From Bartonella sp. HY038 (GTDB lineage Bacteria > Pseudomonadota > Alphaproteobacteria > Rhizobiales > Rhizobiaceae): 64,000 nucleotides of DNA. The notes beneath the pieces were generated by a model. The model ran no database searches, had not been told where the DNA came from, and saw only the letters and a list, made by a program, of their open reading frames with translations. The translations under genes and the position numbers were made by a program. Within the stretch, counting starts at the first letter, position 1; the number at the start of each line of letters is the position of its first letter. Where the stretch lies: contig NZ_CP059725.1 of assembly GCF_014117425.1 (NCBI RefSeq), forward strand, positions 372,001 to 436,000, written 5' to 3'. Positions 28,321 to 37,182 of this stretch are shown in pieces.

Positions 28321-29442
28321 ATGCGCATTACAGTTGATCGTGCCAATCTTCTCAAATCATTGGGTCGTGTTCATCGGGTCGTGGAGCGGCGCAATACCAT
28401 CCCTATCCTGTCTAACGTATTGATTGAGGCTGATAATGGTCAAATGTTGCTTAAAGCAACTGATCTTGATATTGAAATAACCGAAACAACCACATCAACT
28501 ATTGAGCAAGCGGGCGCTACAACCGTTCCAGCCCATCTTCTTTATGACATAGTTCGTAAACTTCCAGATGGTGGCGAAGTAAGTCTTTCGATGAATGGTG
28601 AAGGCAATGCGGTTGCCGTTGCTGCAGGCCGTGCTAGCTTTCGTTTGCAATGCTTACCAAAAACCGATTTTCCTGAATTGAGCACTGGCCAATTTAGCCA
28701 TTCATTTGAAATCAAGGCTGAAGATTTAAAGCGCCTTGTTAATTCTACGCAATTTGCAATTTCCACCGAAGAAACTCGCTATTATTTGAATGGTATCTAT
28801 TTCCATGTGGTGGAAAGTGATGGCGTATTAAAGCTGCGTGCCGTTGCAACTGATGGTCACCGTTTGGCGCAAGCAGAGCTTAATGCACCTCATGGCACCG
28901 AAGGCATGCCCGGCGTTATCATTCCGCGTAAAACCGTTGCTGAATTGCAAAAGCTGGTTGGTGATGACAATGAAGCTTTGGTAAAAATCGAATTATCGGA
29001 CGCTAAAATTCGTTTTTCGGCAGGTTCTGTGGTTTTAACATCAAAACTCATTGATGGTACATTTCCTGAATATGGCCGGGTTATTCCACAAGGCAACGAT
29101 AAAAAATTGATTATTGATCGCGCCGCCTTTGCAGCAGCAGTTGATCGCGTATCAACTATTTCAAGCGATCGCGGCCGCGCTGTTAAACTTACAATTGGCG
29201 ATGGACAATTAAAGCTCACGGTTAATAATCCAGATTCTGGTAGTGCTGAAGATGAGTTAAGTGCAGATTATGAAGCTGATCCATTGGAAATTGGCTTTAA
29301 TTCTCGCTATTTAATGGATATTACTGGGCAATTGGCGGGCGATGAAGCAATATTCTTATTGGCTGATTCAGGTTCGCCAACTTTGATCCGTGACAGCAAT
29401 GATGCTGATGCGCTTTATGTTTTGATGCCCATGAGAGTTTAG
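28321..29442 (+). CDS. dnaN: DNA polymerase III subunit beta (sliding clamp)
   Basis: The beta clamp encircles DNA and holds replication and repair polymerases. The 373-residue length matches the family. It begins MRITVDRANLLKSLGRVHRVVERRNTIPILS (residues 1-31 follow the standard N-terminus), includes YYLNGIYFHV and ATDGHRLA in the middle domain, and ends in the typical VLMPMRV. recF follows after about 120 bases, a common dnaN-recF pairing. Confidence 0.97.
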   Translation: MRITVDRANLLKSLGRVHRVVERRNTIPILSNVLIEADNGQMLLKATDLDIEITETTTSTIEQAGATTVPAHLLYDIVRKLPDGGEVSLSMNGEGNAVAVAAGRASFRLQCLPKTDFPELSTGQFSHSFEIKAEDLKRLVNSTQFAISTEETRYYLNGIYFHVVESDGVLKLRAVATDGHRLAQAELNAPHGTEGMPGVIIPRKTVAELQKLVGDDNEALVKIELSDAKIRFSAGSVVLTSKLIDGTFPEYGRVIPQGNDKKLIIDRAAFAAAVDRVSTISSDRGRAVKLTIGDGQLKLTVNNPDSGSAEDELSADYEADPLEIGFNSRYLMDITGQLAGDEAIFLLADSGSPTLIRDSNDADALYVLMPMRV

Positions 29443-29566
29443 AAATTGAGAGTTTAGAATTTGCGAATGTAGATTCTGCGAGTTTAGATCTATTGGGCAG
29501 ATTTAGATATTTTTGAGATAAGGTCAAATAATAGATTTGTCTGATATTCAATCCTATGGTGAAAAA

Positions 29567-30709
29567 ATGCGGGTTCGCGGGCTTAGTCTCGCGGCCTTTC
29601 GCAATTATGAAAGCCTTAATTTGGCTTTTTCTGGCCAACATGTTGTGTTAACTGGCCATAATGGCGCCGGCAAAACCAATATATTGGAAGCCATATCGCT
29701 ATTATCACCAGGCAAGGGTTTGCGCCGTGCCGGTTATAATGAGCTTATCCATGGCGCTTATGATAAAAATTTAGCCTCAAAACAAAACGGTTTTACAATT
29801 TTTGCTCGCCTTGAATGTGATATTTATGGCGAAGCGCAAATTGGTACCGGCATTAATGATAATGAAAGCACACGTAAAGTCCGCATCAATGGCGCAAATG
29901 CTTCGGCCGATAATTTGCTAGAATATAGCCGCATTAGTTGGCTAATTCCAGCGATGGATGGGCTTTTTACTGGTACTTTATCGGACAGGCGGCGTTTTCT
30001 TGATCGGCTAGTTATGGGGCTTGATCCCCTGCATGGGCGGCGGGTTATCAATTTTGAAAAAGCCATGCGCTCACGCAATAAATTATTAAGTGACAATGTT
30101 GATGATGCCTATTGGATGAGTGCATTGGAAGCGCAAATGGCGGAACTTGGGGTGGCAATTGCTGCAGCGCGCAAAGAAATGGTGCGCCTTATGGGGGCAA
30201 TGATTGAAAAAATGCTGTTAAACAGCTTGTTTCCCATGTCGGTTTTGAGTGCGACTGGTCTTTTGGAGGCAAAGCTTGATGAAGCTGCCGCGGTTGATGT
30301 CGAGGAAGATTACCGCACGCTTTTAGAACAAAATCGCCCGCTTGATGCACGGGCAGGGCGTACTTTGGAAGGCCCTCATCGCAGTGATTTAGAGGTCAGC
30401 CATCTCATTAAATCCATGCCGGCGGCGCTTTGTTCAACCGGCGAACAAAAGGCATTGTTGACGGGGCTTATTTTATCCCATGCACGTCTCATTGGTGAGG
30501 TTTCAGGCATGACACCAATTCTACTTCTTGATGAGATTGCCGCCCATCTTGATCCTTTGCGGCGGATTGCACTTTTTGAAATTCTCGATCAATTGCAAGC
30601 CCAAGCCTTTATGACCGGAACGGATCACGCGCTGTTTGTGGGGTTAGAGGGCAGGGCGCAATTCTTGTCAGTCAAAGAAAATCATGTTGAGGCTTATCAT
30701 AATGCCTAA
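29567..30709 (+). CDS. recF: DNA replication/repair protein RecF
   Basis: RecF is an SMC-like ATPase that loads RecA at single-strand gaps. The 380-residue protein has Walker A GHNGAGKTNILEAI near residue 30, the signature STGEQKALLTGLILSHA, and Walker B PILLLDEIAAHLD. I choose the ATG at MRVRGLSLAAF rather than a TTG ten codons earlier, because RecF proteins usually begin a few residues before this strand. The dnaN-recF spacer carries short repeats of a GAGTTTAGA element. Confidence 0.95.
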   Translation: MRVRGLSLAAFRNYESLNLAFSGQHVVLTGHNGAGKTNILEAISLLSPGKGLRRAGYNELIHGAYDKNLASKQNGFTIFARLECDIYGEAQIGTGINDNESTRKVRINGANASADNLLEYSRISWLIPAMDGLFTGTLSDRRRFLDRLVMGLDPLHGRRVINFEKAMRSRNKLLSDNVDDAYWMSALEAQMAELGVAIAAARKEMVRLMGAMIEKMLLNSLFPMSVLSATGLLEAKLDEAAAVDVEEDYRTLLEQNRPLDARAGRTLEGPHRSDLEVSHLIKSMPAALCSTGEQKALLTGLILSHARLIGEVSGMTPILLLDEIAAHLDPLRRIALFEILDQLQAQAFMTGTDHALFVGLEGRAQFLSVKENHVEAYHNA

Positions 30710-30939
30710 TTCTACTTGTTAACTGATAAAAGAAACTATTTTTACATTATTTGCCATATGTAAGTCCTAATTTAAAATAATAATAATTATAAATTGAGAT
30801 TATTTTATTGTTAAAAATGAATATATTTTATGATACTATATTTAAATATCTTATGAAATGTATTAAGAGCATGCTTAATCAAAAATTTTGAATTCCAAGA
30901 ATTTTAATAATTATTTTAAGTTATAAGGGGCTGCTTAAG

Positions 30940-31383
30940 ATGGCTAATATCGTTGGCATTGAAAATATGAGTGTTGAAGAAATACGTGAAGAAGTGGCCA
31001 AAGGCGGTCGCTTTGTTCAGTATATTTGGTGTGTTTCTATTATTATTATGTCATTTAAAAATCCGACTGACATTTTCTTTGTGCGTAGTGATGAATCGGC
31101 AGCTAAAAAGGCTTTGCCTTATACATTACTGACCCTGTTTTTGGGTTGGTGGGGCTTTCCTTGGGGGATTCTTTATAGTTTTCAATGTTTAGGTGTAAAT
31201 ACAAGTGGCGGTTATGATCTTACTGAAGAATTTATGCAAAGCATAAATGCTTCACTTCATGATGAAGCGATTGCAATGGATTATTCTGAGACTGTTGCAG
31301 AAAATGCCGACGCGGAGCAGGATTTAAAGCCTAAGGATGATAATCGTCCCGTCAATCGTAGTGGTTCTGTTGTGCAGCGTTAA
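30940..31383 (+). CDS. Conserved hypothetical membrane protein (147 aa)
   Basis: Function unknown. An N-terminal ~25 polar residues (VEEIREEVAKGGRFVQY) lead into a hydrophobic segment (WCVSIIIMSF), a short loop (NPTDIFFVRSDE) and a second membrane region rich in Trp/Gly (LPYTLLTLFLGWWGFPWGIL). The rest (NTSGGYDLTEEFM onward) is soluble and acidic. The pattern GGRFVxYxxCxSxIxMxFKxPxDI-FVR followed by GWWGxPWG occurs in a small uncharacterised family found across many phyla. AAGGGGCTGCTTAAG precedes the ATG. Confidence 0.75.
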   Translation: MANIVGIENMSVEEIREEVAKGGRFVQYIWCVSIIIMSFKNPTDIFFVRSDESAAKKALPYTLLTLFLGWWGFPWGILYSFQCLGVNTSGGYDLTEEFMQSINASLHDEAIAMDYSETVAENADAEQDLKPKDDNRPVNRSGSVVQR

Positions 31384-31639
31384 ATATCAAAGAAATACCA
31401 AAGTTGCGGTGCTTTAGATAGGCTGTCTTAAGCACTGGTTGGTAATTATCTTACTAATGCTGTTATGGGTTGCATGAGGATATAATTTAAATTGTTAAAA
31501 AAATAATTGCGGTTTTCTTGTGAAGCCAATAATGTAGATTTTTAGTGAATTTAATTTTCGTACATGGTCAATGCCATCGGGAGTTATTGACATTTATTGA
31601 AGGTCAGTTGCTTTAGCAATCACCAATGAAAGGCATGTC

Positions 31640-32089
31640 ATGTCCGCAAAGTTGATTTATATCCTCAATGGTCCAAATCTTAATATGCTCGGCACGCGTG
31701 AACCAGAAATTTATGGTGCAGAAACCTTAAAAGATGTTGAGAAACTATGTGAAAAAGCAGCAAAATTGGCTGGTTTTGATATTCGCTTTTTACAAAGCAA
31801 TCATGAAGGGCAATTGGTTGATTGGATACAAGAAGCGCGCGCAGAGGCCGCTGCCATTGTCATTAACCCAGCTGCCTATACCCATACATCTGTTGCCATC
31901 CTTGATGCCTTAAAAAGCTTTGATGGTTTGGTTGCTGAGGTGCATATTAGTAATGTTCATCAACGGGAAGCTTTCCGTCATCATTCTTTTGTGTCATTAA
32001 GGGCTGATTGTGTTATTGCTGGCTGCGGCACTCTTGGCTATCATTTTGCTATTGACTTTGTTGTAGGTAAATTAAAAACAACCAAATAA
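31640..32089 (+). CDS. aroQ: Type II 3-dehydroquinate dehydratase
   Basis: AroQ dehydrates 3-dehydroquinate to 3-dehydroshikimate in the shikimate pathway. The 149-residue length is typical. Visible motifs are [20 protein letters not shown] with the catalytic Tyr loop, [16 protein letters not shown] with the active-site Asn, and [16 protein letters not shown]. In many relatives accB-accC follow, but here a long non-coding stretch follows instead. Confidence 0.97.
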   Translation: MSAKLIYILNGPNLNMLGTREPEIYGAETLKDVEKLCEKAAKLAGFDIRFLQSNHEGQLVDWIQEARAEAAAIVINPAAYTHTSVAILDALKSFDGLVAEVHISNVHQREAFRHHSFVSLRADCVIAGCGTLGYHFAIDFVVGKLKTTK

Positions 32090-32640
32090 TATTGAAGTTA
32101 TTAGTTACAGCTATAGCATCTTATTTTAACCTGCTTTTGCGCCTTTAAATTTATTAAAAATTTGGCAATCAACTTTACTTGGTCGTCAATTATTAGGTTA
32201 GCCCATTTCTATTTGACGCAGCAATTTTATTATTTAACGCTCCCTCTTAAGATTTTTTATTTCTTTTGAGAAATCTGCGCTATAAAAAGTTTAAAATGCT
32301 TGCCGTACTACAGGCAATAAGTGCATTATCCCCTTGATTAGACCAAGAATTTTATGAAAAAGGCAAATTTTCTGTAGAATATGCCCATAAGGTGCGCAAT
32401 ATTGCCGCAAGGCGCATAAAGAACTTTTCTAAATTGTTATCACGCGCTATTAGTTGCCTAGAATGCGCCACAATTATAGTTGTGGCAGATTCGCATTGAT
32501 TTTTAATTTATTCAAAATGATAAAATTAATGGGAATAGAAATAACCAATGATGGCTTTTGATCCGTTGATTGGCCTTGAAAACAACATTAACTGGGACCC
32601 TCGCACAGAATATGCACTGCATATGGAGAGGCAGGTAAGA
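32090..32640. other. cyo upstream region with a long hairpin
   Basis: This ~550-base stretch before cyoA holds no recognisable gene. A notable hairpin at 32462-32497 has an inner stem CCACAA/TTGTGG around TTATAG and an outer stem AATGCG/CGCATT. It is followed by GATTTTTAA, so it could be a terminator or leader structure. The upstream in-frame extension of cyoA (from 32548) is probably untranslated leader. Confidence 0.5.
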
Positions 32641-33645
32641 ATGAAAAACTTAACAAAAATACTGGGCATAGTCGGTGTGTTTGCATCGATGTTATTGCTG
32701 TCTGGTTGCGATATTGTGGTATTAAATCCCGAAGGGTATGTGGCACAAAACCTGCGCGATGTTATTTTGATTGCAACAGGTGTTATGCTTTGTATCGTTA
32801 TACCAGTTATGGCCGCTGTGGTCATTTTTGCGTATAAATATCGCTCAACCAATACCAAGGCTGAATATCTTCCTGATTGGGGCCATTCAACAAAAATTGA
32901 AATGTGGATGTGGGGCATTCCAATTGTGGTTGTTGCACTTCTTGCTATCTTGTTGGTTGCTTATACCAATAAATTTGAGCCATCTCATCCGCTTGATGAA
33001 AAAGTTGCAGGCAAGGTTGAAGATGCTTTGCAGATTGACGCGGTTGCCATGGATTGGAAGTGGCTCTTTATTTATCCGCAATATGGCGTTGCTTCTATCA
33101 ACGAAATTTATGCGCCTGTAAAGAAACAAGTTTTCTTACAGCTTTCATCAGAACAATCGGTTAACGCATTTTGGGTCCCATCACTTGGTACTGTTCTTTA
33201 TGCAATGCCGCAGATGAACGCTAAACTTCACCTTTATACCGAACATGAAAATGTTTATAAAGGTATGTCAGCCAATTATAGTGGCGATGGTTTTGCCAAT
33301 ATGCGTTTTGAGTGGCATTCAGTTTCTCAGCAAAAATTTGATGATTGGATCGCTAAGGCACGTGCAAGCAACCAAGCTCTTAATGCTGAGCGTTATGCAG
33401 AGCTTAAGAAAAATAAAAATAACCGTAACTTCCATGAGCCTGAATATTTCTCATCGGTACCAACGGATTTTTATTATCGCATCGTAAACCGTTGTGTTGA
33501 TGGTTCAGCTTGTAACGAACAATTGATGGCAAAGGCTGCAGCCCAATCGCTTTGGGGTGAACTCTGCTCTGTTGTTGAACCTGAACTTGTCGTACAAGCG
33601 CGTGATACTTTGTCAAAAGAACCTGCTGAAGCTCCAGCACATTAA
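32641..33645 (+). CDS. cyoA: Cytochrome bo3 ubiquinol oxidase subunit II
   Basis: Subunit II of the proton-pumping quinol oxidase. The start MKNLTKIL follows GGAGAGGCAGGTAAGA. The 334-residue protein is a lipoprotein (lipobox LLLSGC), with two membrane helices (VILIATGVMLCIVIPVMAAVV and WGIPIVVVALLAILLVAY) and a periplasmic cupredoxin-fold domain (AVAMDWKWLFIYPQYG, VNAFWVPSLG). The CuA cysteine ligands of cytochrome c oxidases are absent, as expected for a quinol oxidase. It is the first gene of cyoABCD. Confidence 0.95.
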   Translation: MKNLTKILGIVGVFASMLLLSGCDIVVLNPEGYVAQNLRDVILIATGVMLCIVIPVMAAVVIFAYKYRSTNTKAEYLPDWGHSTKIEMWMWGIPIVVVALLAILLVAYTNKFEPSHPLDEKVAGKVEDALQIDAVAMDWKWLFIYPQYGVASINEIYAPVKKQVFLQLSSEQSVNAFWVPSLGTVLYAMPQMNAKLHLYTEHENVYKGMSANYSGDGFANMRFEWHSVSQQKFDDWIAKARASNQALNAERYAELKKNKNNRNFHEPEYFSSVPTDFYYRIVNRCVDGSACNEQLMAKAAAQSLWGELCSVVEPELVVQARDTLSKEPAEAPAH

Positions 33646-33718
33646 TCTCCATAGATGGACGCGCGCGATCATAGTGCTGCTGCCCATCCATTTTGAAATC
33701 TAGAATTTGGGTTAAAAA

Positions 33719-35749
33719 ATGTCATCATCATTTCTTTTCGGAAGACTGACTGACCCCTCAGCGGAAGCATTCCATGCGATAACGCATGAACCTATTGTGC
33801 TTTACACTGTTATTGCAATTGTTGTGCTCGGTGCCGCCGTGCTTGCAGCAATTACATTACTCGGTTGGTGGGGTATCTTATGGCGCAACTGGATAACAAC
33901 AGTTGATCATAAGCGTATCGGAATTATGTATATCGTCCTTGCAATTGTTATGCTTGTGCGCGGCTTTGCCGATGCAGTTATGATGCGTACGCATCAGGCT
34001 TTTGCAGTTGGACAGTCAGGTGGGTATCTCCCTGCTGATCACTTTGACCAGATCTTTACTGCGCACGGCGTTATCATGATTTTCTTCATGGCAACCCCTT
34101 TGCTTTTCGGTATTTTCAATTATGTGATACCTTTGCAAATTGGTGCACGCGACGTAGCATTTCCGTTCCTTAACAATCTTGGTTTTTGGATCACTTTTGC
34201 TGGTGCCATTCTTATTAATCTGTCACTTGCATTTGGTAACTTTGGCCGCGTTGGTTGGCTTGCCTATCCACCGCTTTCAGGTCTTGAGGGAAGTCCAGAT
34301 ACCGGGGTTGACTACTACCTATGGTCCCTACAGCTATCGGGTATAGCGACGACCACGGGTGCGGTGAACTTTGTTGCAACTATCATCAAAATGCGCGCTC
34401 CTGGCATGACTATGATGAAGATGCCAGTTTTCATCTGGACAGCTCTTGTATCTAATATTTTGATCCTTTTGATCTATCCAGTGCTTACTGTTGCTTATGT
34501 GCTTCTTGCGCTTGAACGCTATTTGGGTTTCCCATTCTTTACCAATTATGGTGGCGGCAATCCAATGGTTTGGATCAACTATGTATGGATCTTCGGTCAC
34601 CCTGAAGTTTACGTGCTTGTTGTGCCTGCTTTTGGTATACTTTCAGAAATCGTTCCGGTTTTCTCAAGTAAGCGCCTTTTTGGTTATACCTCGATGGTTT
34701 GGGCAGTGTTGGTTATCCTTCTTCTCTCCTTCCTCGTTTGGGCTCACCACTTCTTCACTATGGGTGGCGGTGTTGCCGTTAACAGCTTCTTTGGTATTGC
34801 TACCATGATTATTGCTGTGCCAACAGGTGTTAAAATCTTCAACTGGCTGTTCACCATGTATAAGGGTCGCATTCGCTTCGAGCCACCAATGCTTTGGTGC
34901 ATGGGCATGATGTTTACCTTTGTTGGCGGTGGTTTGACTGGTGTTCTCTTGGCTATGGTTCCTGCTGATTGGCAGTTCCATAACAGCTTGTTCCTTGTTG
35001 CCCACTTCCATCACACAATTATTGGTGGTGTTGTATTCTCTTACCTTGGTGGTCTTGCTTTCTGGTTCCCGAAAGTATTCGGTATCAAGCCAAATCGCGC
35101 TCTTGGTATTGCGTCATTCTGGTGCTGGTTTGTTGGCTTCTATGTTGCCTTCTTCCCGATCTATGTTGTTGGTTTGCTCGGCGCAACCCGCCGCTTGCAA
35201 CACTATGTCGATCAATCTTGGCAAATATATTTTATCATTGCGGCAATTGGTGCTTTAATTATTGCTCTTGGTATTTTGTGCTTCGTTGGCCAAGTCTTGC
35301 TTGCCATCTGGTATGGCATCAAACACAAAGGCAATTTGCCAATTACCCAAAACGATCCTTGGGGCGATGCTCGTACGCTTGAATGGTCAATTTCTTCACC
35401 TCCTCCTGCCTATAACTTCGCAACTGTACCACAGGTTCAGGCAGAAGATGCTTATTGGGATATGAAGGTGCGTGGCGAAAAACGCCCAACAACTGGCTTT
35501 ACAAAGATCCACATGCCTGCAAATACTGCAGCTGGTTTTGTTATCGGTATTGCTATGCTTGCACTTGGCTTTGGACTTGTCTGGCACATTTGGTGGTTGG
35601 TTGCTCTTACATTTATCTTTACAATTGCAAGCGTAATCGTCCATTCATTCACAGCTGATCATAATGGCTATTATATCTCTGCTGAAGAGGTACAAAAGAC
35701 CGAGGATCATTTTACTGCTGTTCTTGAAGGCAAAGGAGCAAGAGCATGA
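33719..35749 (+). CDS. cyoB: Cytochrome bo3 ubiquinol oxidase subunit I
   Basis: Catalytic subunit of the haem-copper quinol oxidase, reducing oxygen to water while pumping protons. The 676-residue protein shows the CuB/Tyr site in GHPEVYVLVVPAFG, the CuB His pair in WAHHFFTMG, and the haem His ligands in AHFHHTIIGGVVF, plus about 15 membrane helices. The N-terminal extension and the C-terminal segment are typical of CyoB. Its stop codon overlaps the cyoC start (ATGA). Confidence 0.98.
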   Translation: MSSSFLFGRLTDPSAEAFHAITHEPIVLYTVIAIVVLGAAVLAAITLLGWWGILWRNWITTVDHKRIGIMYIVLAIVMLVRGFADAVMMRTHQAFAVGQSGGYLPADHFDQIFTAHGVIMIFFMATPLLFGIFNYVIPLQIGARDVAFPFLNNLGFWITFAGAILINLSLAFGNFGRVGWLAYPPLSGLEGSPDTGVDYYLWSLQLSGIATTTGAVNFVATIIKMRAPGMTMMKMPVFIWTALVSNILILLIYPVLTVAYVLLALERYLGFPFFTNYGGGNPMVWINYVWIFGHPEVYVLVVPAFGILSEIVPVFSSKRLFGYTSMVWAVLVILLLSFLVWAHHFFTMGGGVAVNSFFGIATMIIAVPTGVKIFNWLFTMYKGRIRFEPPMLWCMGMMFTFVGGGLTGVLLAMVPADWQFHNSLFLVAHFHHTIIGGVVFSYLGGLAFWFPKVFGIKPNRALGIASFWCWFVGFYVAFFPIYVVGLLGATRRLQHYVDQSWQIYFIIAAIGALIIALGILCFVGQVLLAIWYGIKHKGNLPITQNDPWGDARTLEWSISSPPPAYNFATVPQVQAEDAYWDMKVRGEKRPTTGFTKIHMPANTAAGFVIGIAMLALGFGLVWHIWWLVALTFIFTIASVIVHSFTADHNGYYISAEEVQKTEDHFTAVLEGKGARA

Positions 35750-36360
35750 GTGCAACAGCTCTAAATAATAACCACGCAGACGATCACGGCCATGGCCATG
35801 AAGAAGTAGATTCTGTAAAAACCTTTGGTTTTTTCGTTTATATTCTTCAAGATTTGATCTTGTTTGCAACACTTTTCGCAAACTTTGCCGTTTTCTCTTC
35901 AGCTTATGCTGAAGGGATCGTCGGTAAGAGTGTGATTGATCTGAACTTTGTGGCAGTTGAAACTGCATTTCTTTTGCTTTCTTCTATCACTTATGGCTTT
36001 GCAATGATCCAATTGCATCGCAATAATATTTCCGGTGTACGCCTATGGCTCGGCATTACCTTTGTTTTTGGTATCGCCTTTATTGCTATGGAACTTTATG
36101 AGTTCGCTCATTTGTTCCATGAAGGTGCACAGCCTTGGACATCAGCTTACTGGGCATCGTTCTTTACCCTTGTGGGTACGCACGGTTTGCACGTTACTGC
36201 TGGTCTTATCTGGATGGCTGTCATGTTCGTGCATCTTGCTCGCACAGGTCTTTCATCACAAAATAAAACACGCCTTACCTGCCTTTCGTTATTTTGGCAC
36301 TTCCTTGATATCGTTTGGGTTGGCGTATTTACCGTTGTCTATTTGTTGGGGGCTTTATAA
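35746..36360 (+). CDS. cyoC: Cytochrome bo3 ubiquinol oxidase subunit III
   Basis: Subunit III stabilises the oxidase core. The 204-residue protein has five membrane helices (GFFVYILQDLILFATLFANF, ETAFLLLSSITYGFAMI, and others) after a His/Asp-rich N-terminus (NNHADDHGHGHEEVDS). The C-terminal FWHFLDIVWVGVFTVVYLLG is diagnostic for the family. Overlaps cyoB by four bases and cyoD by one. Confidence 0.96.
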   Translation: MSATALNNNHADDHGHGHEEVDSVKTFGFFVYILQDLILFATLFANFAVFSSAYAEGIVGKSVIDLNFVAVETAFLLLSSITYGFAMIQLHRNNISGVRLWLGITFVFGIAFIAMELYEFAHLFHEGAQPWTSAYWASFFTLVGTHGLHVTAGLIWMAVMFVHLARTGLSSQNKTRLTCLSLFWHFLDIVWVGVFTVVYLLGAL

Positions 36361-36812
36361 TGAGCGCACATACACAAGAAAACCACGACAACAGCACATC
36401 CAAATATATAACCGGTTTTATCATATCGGTTGTTTTGACAATCGCTTCTTTTGCTCCAATCATGGCCGGTTGGCTCGCTGAATGGTCAATTAGTGCGAAA
36501 GTTATCTATTTGCTTGGTCTTGCATTTATTCAAATGGCCGTGCAGATCGTTTTCTTCTTGCATTTGAGCGATGGACCTGATTCCAAGTGGAATATTACTT
36601 CCATGTGGATCACCGTTGTAGGCGTGCTTGTCATTATATTTGGCACATGGTGGACCATGTTCCATCTTAACTATAATATGATGGGTGGCTCTGGTCGTGT
36701 GATCCAGACCGATGTTATCTATCCTGCGACATCTGCTGCACCTGCAGCAATTGCGCCAACAGCGCCAAATGAAGCGCCTGCTGCTTCGCAAAGTGAAGCA
36801 CCAGCTCAATAA
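36360..36812 (+). CDS. cyoD: Cytochrome bo3 ubiquinol oxidase subunit IV
   Basis: Subunit IV assists CuB loading and assembly. The start MSAHTQENH overlaps the cyoC stop (TAATG). The 150-residue protein has three membrane helices (ITGFIISVVLTIASFAPIMA, VIYLLGLAFIQMAVQIVFFLHL, TVVGVLVIIFGTWWTMFHL) with the family motif FFLHLS. The tail (SAAPAAIAPTAPNEAPAASQ) is Ala/Pro rich and longer than usual. No cyoE haem O synthase gene follows. Confidence 0.95.
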   Translation: MSAHTQENHDNSTSKYITGFIISVVLTIASFAPIMAGWLAEWSISAKVIYLLGLAFIQMAVQIVFFLHLSDGPDSKWNITSMWITVVGVLVIIFGTWWTMFHLNYNMMGGSGRVIQTDVIYPATSAAPAAIAPTAPNEAPAASQSEAPAQ

Positions 36813-36844
36813 TTTAAGTGATTTATTGATCTGTTAAAATAATT

Positions 36845-36879
36845 AAAAGCCCGCTTAGTTGTTGCTAAGCGGGCTTTTC
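36845..36879 (+). terminator. Terminator of cyoABCD
   Basis: A 14-bp perfect stem, AAAAGCCCGCTTAG with CTAAGCGGGCTTTT (6-nt loop), ends in TTTTCT. Confidence 0.92.
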
Positions 36880-37067
36880 TATGTCGTTAAGTACCTGCTG
36901 CGAATAATTTTTATAGGTTGGCTGTTGTTTTAGGGAGTAAACATAAGTTGCTCTTTTTAAAATAAATCTAATTATAAATTATATCAAAATTGAGTATAGC
37001 TGCATTCAAGAAGTGAAAATAATTGCTTAATATTTTTAATTTTATATCAATACTCCAAAATAATATT

Positions 37068-37080
37068 TTGGTCTGACCAA
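37068..37080. promoter_or_regulatory. Upstream lactate operator (LldR/FadR-type palindrome)
   Basis: TTGGTC-T-GACCAA is a perfect 13-bp palindrome of the TGGT-N-ACCA type bound by FadR-subfamily GntR regulators such as LldR and PdhR. It lies 28 bases upstream of the predicted -35 of lldP. Confidence 0.8.
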
Positions 37081-37107
37081 TTGAAATTATTTGCTTACTT
37101 TTTACCG

Positions 37108-37137
37108 TTGACTCCCATATATATTGATGTTTATAAA
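37108..37137 (+). promoter_or_regulatory. Predicted lldP promoter
   Basis: TTGACT and TATAAA are spaced by 18 bases, between the two identical operator palindromes. Confidence 0.6.
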
Positions 37138-37151
37138 TATATATACATATA

Positions 37152-37164
37152 TTGGTCTGACCAA
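37152..37164. promoter_or_regulatory. Downstream lactate operator (LldR/FadR-type palindrome)
   Basis: A second exact copy of TTGGTCTGACCAA lies just past the expected transcription start and before the lldP ribosome-binding site GGAGGAGG. The centre-to-centre distance from the first copy is 84 bases, about eight helical turns, suited to repression by looping. Confidence 0.8.
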
Positions 37165-37182
37165 CCTTGGAGGAGGATGCAG

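Noticed and set aside
32548..32640. 31-residue extension of cyoA
   Set aside because: The lipoprotein signal peptide begins at MKNLTKIL, which has a good ribosome-binding site; the extension would bury it.
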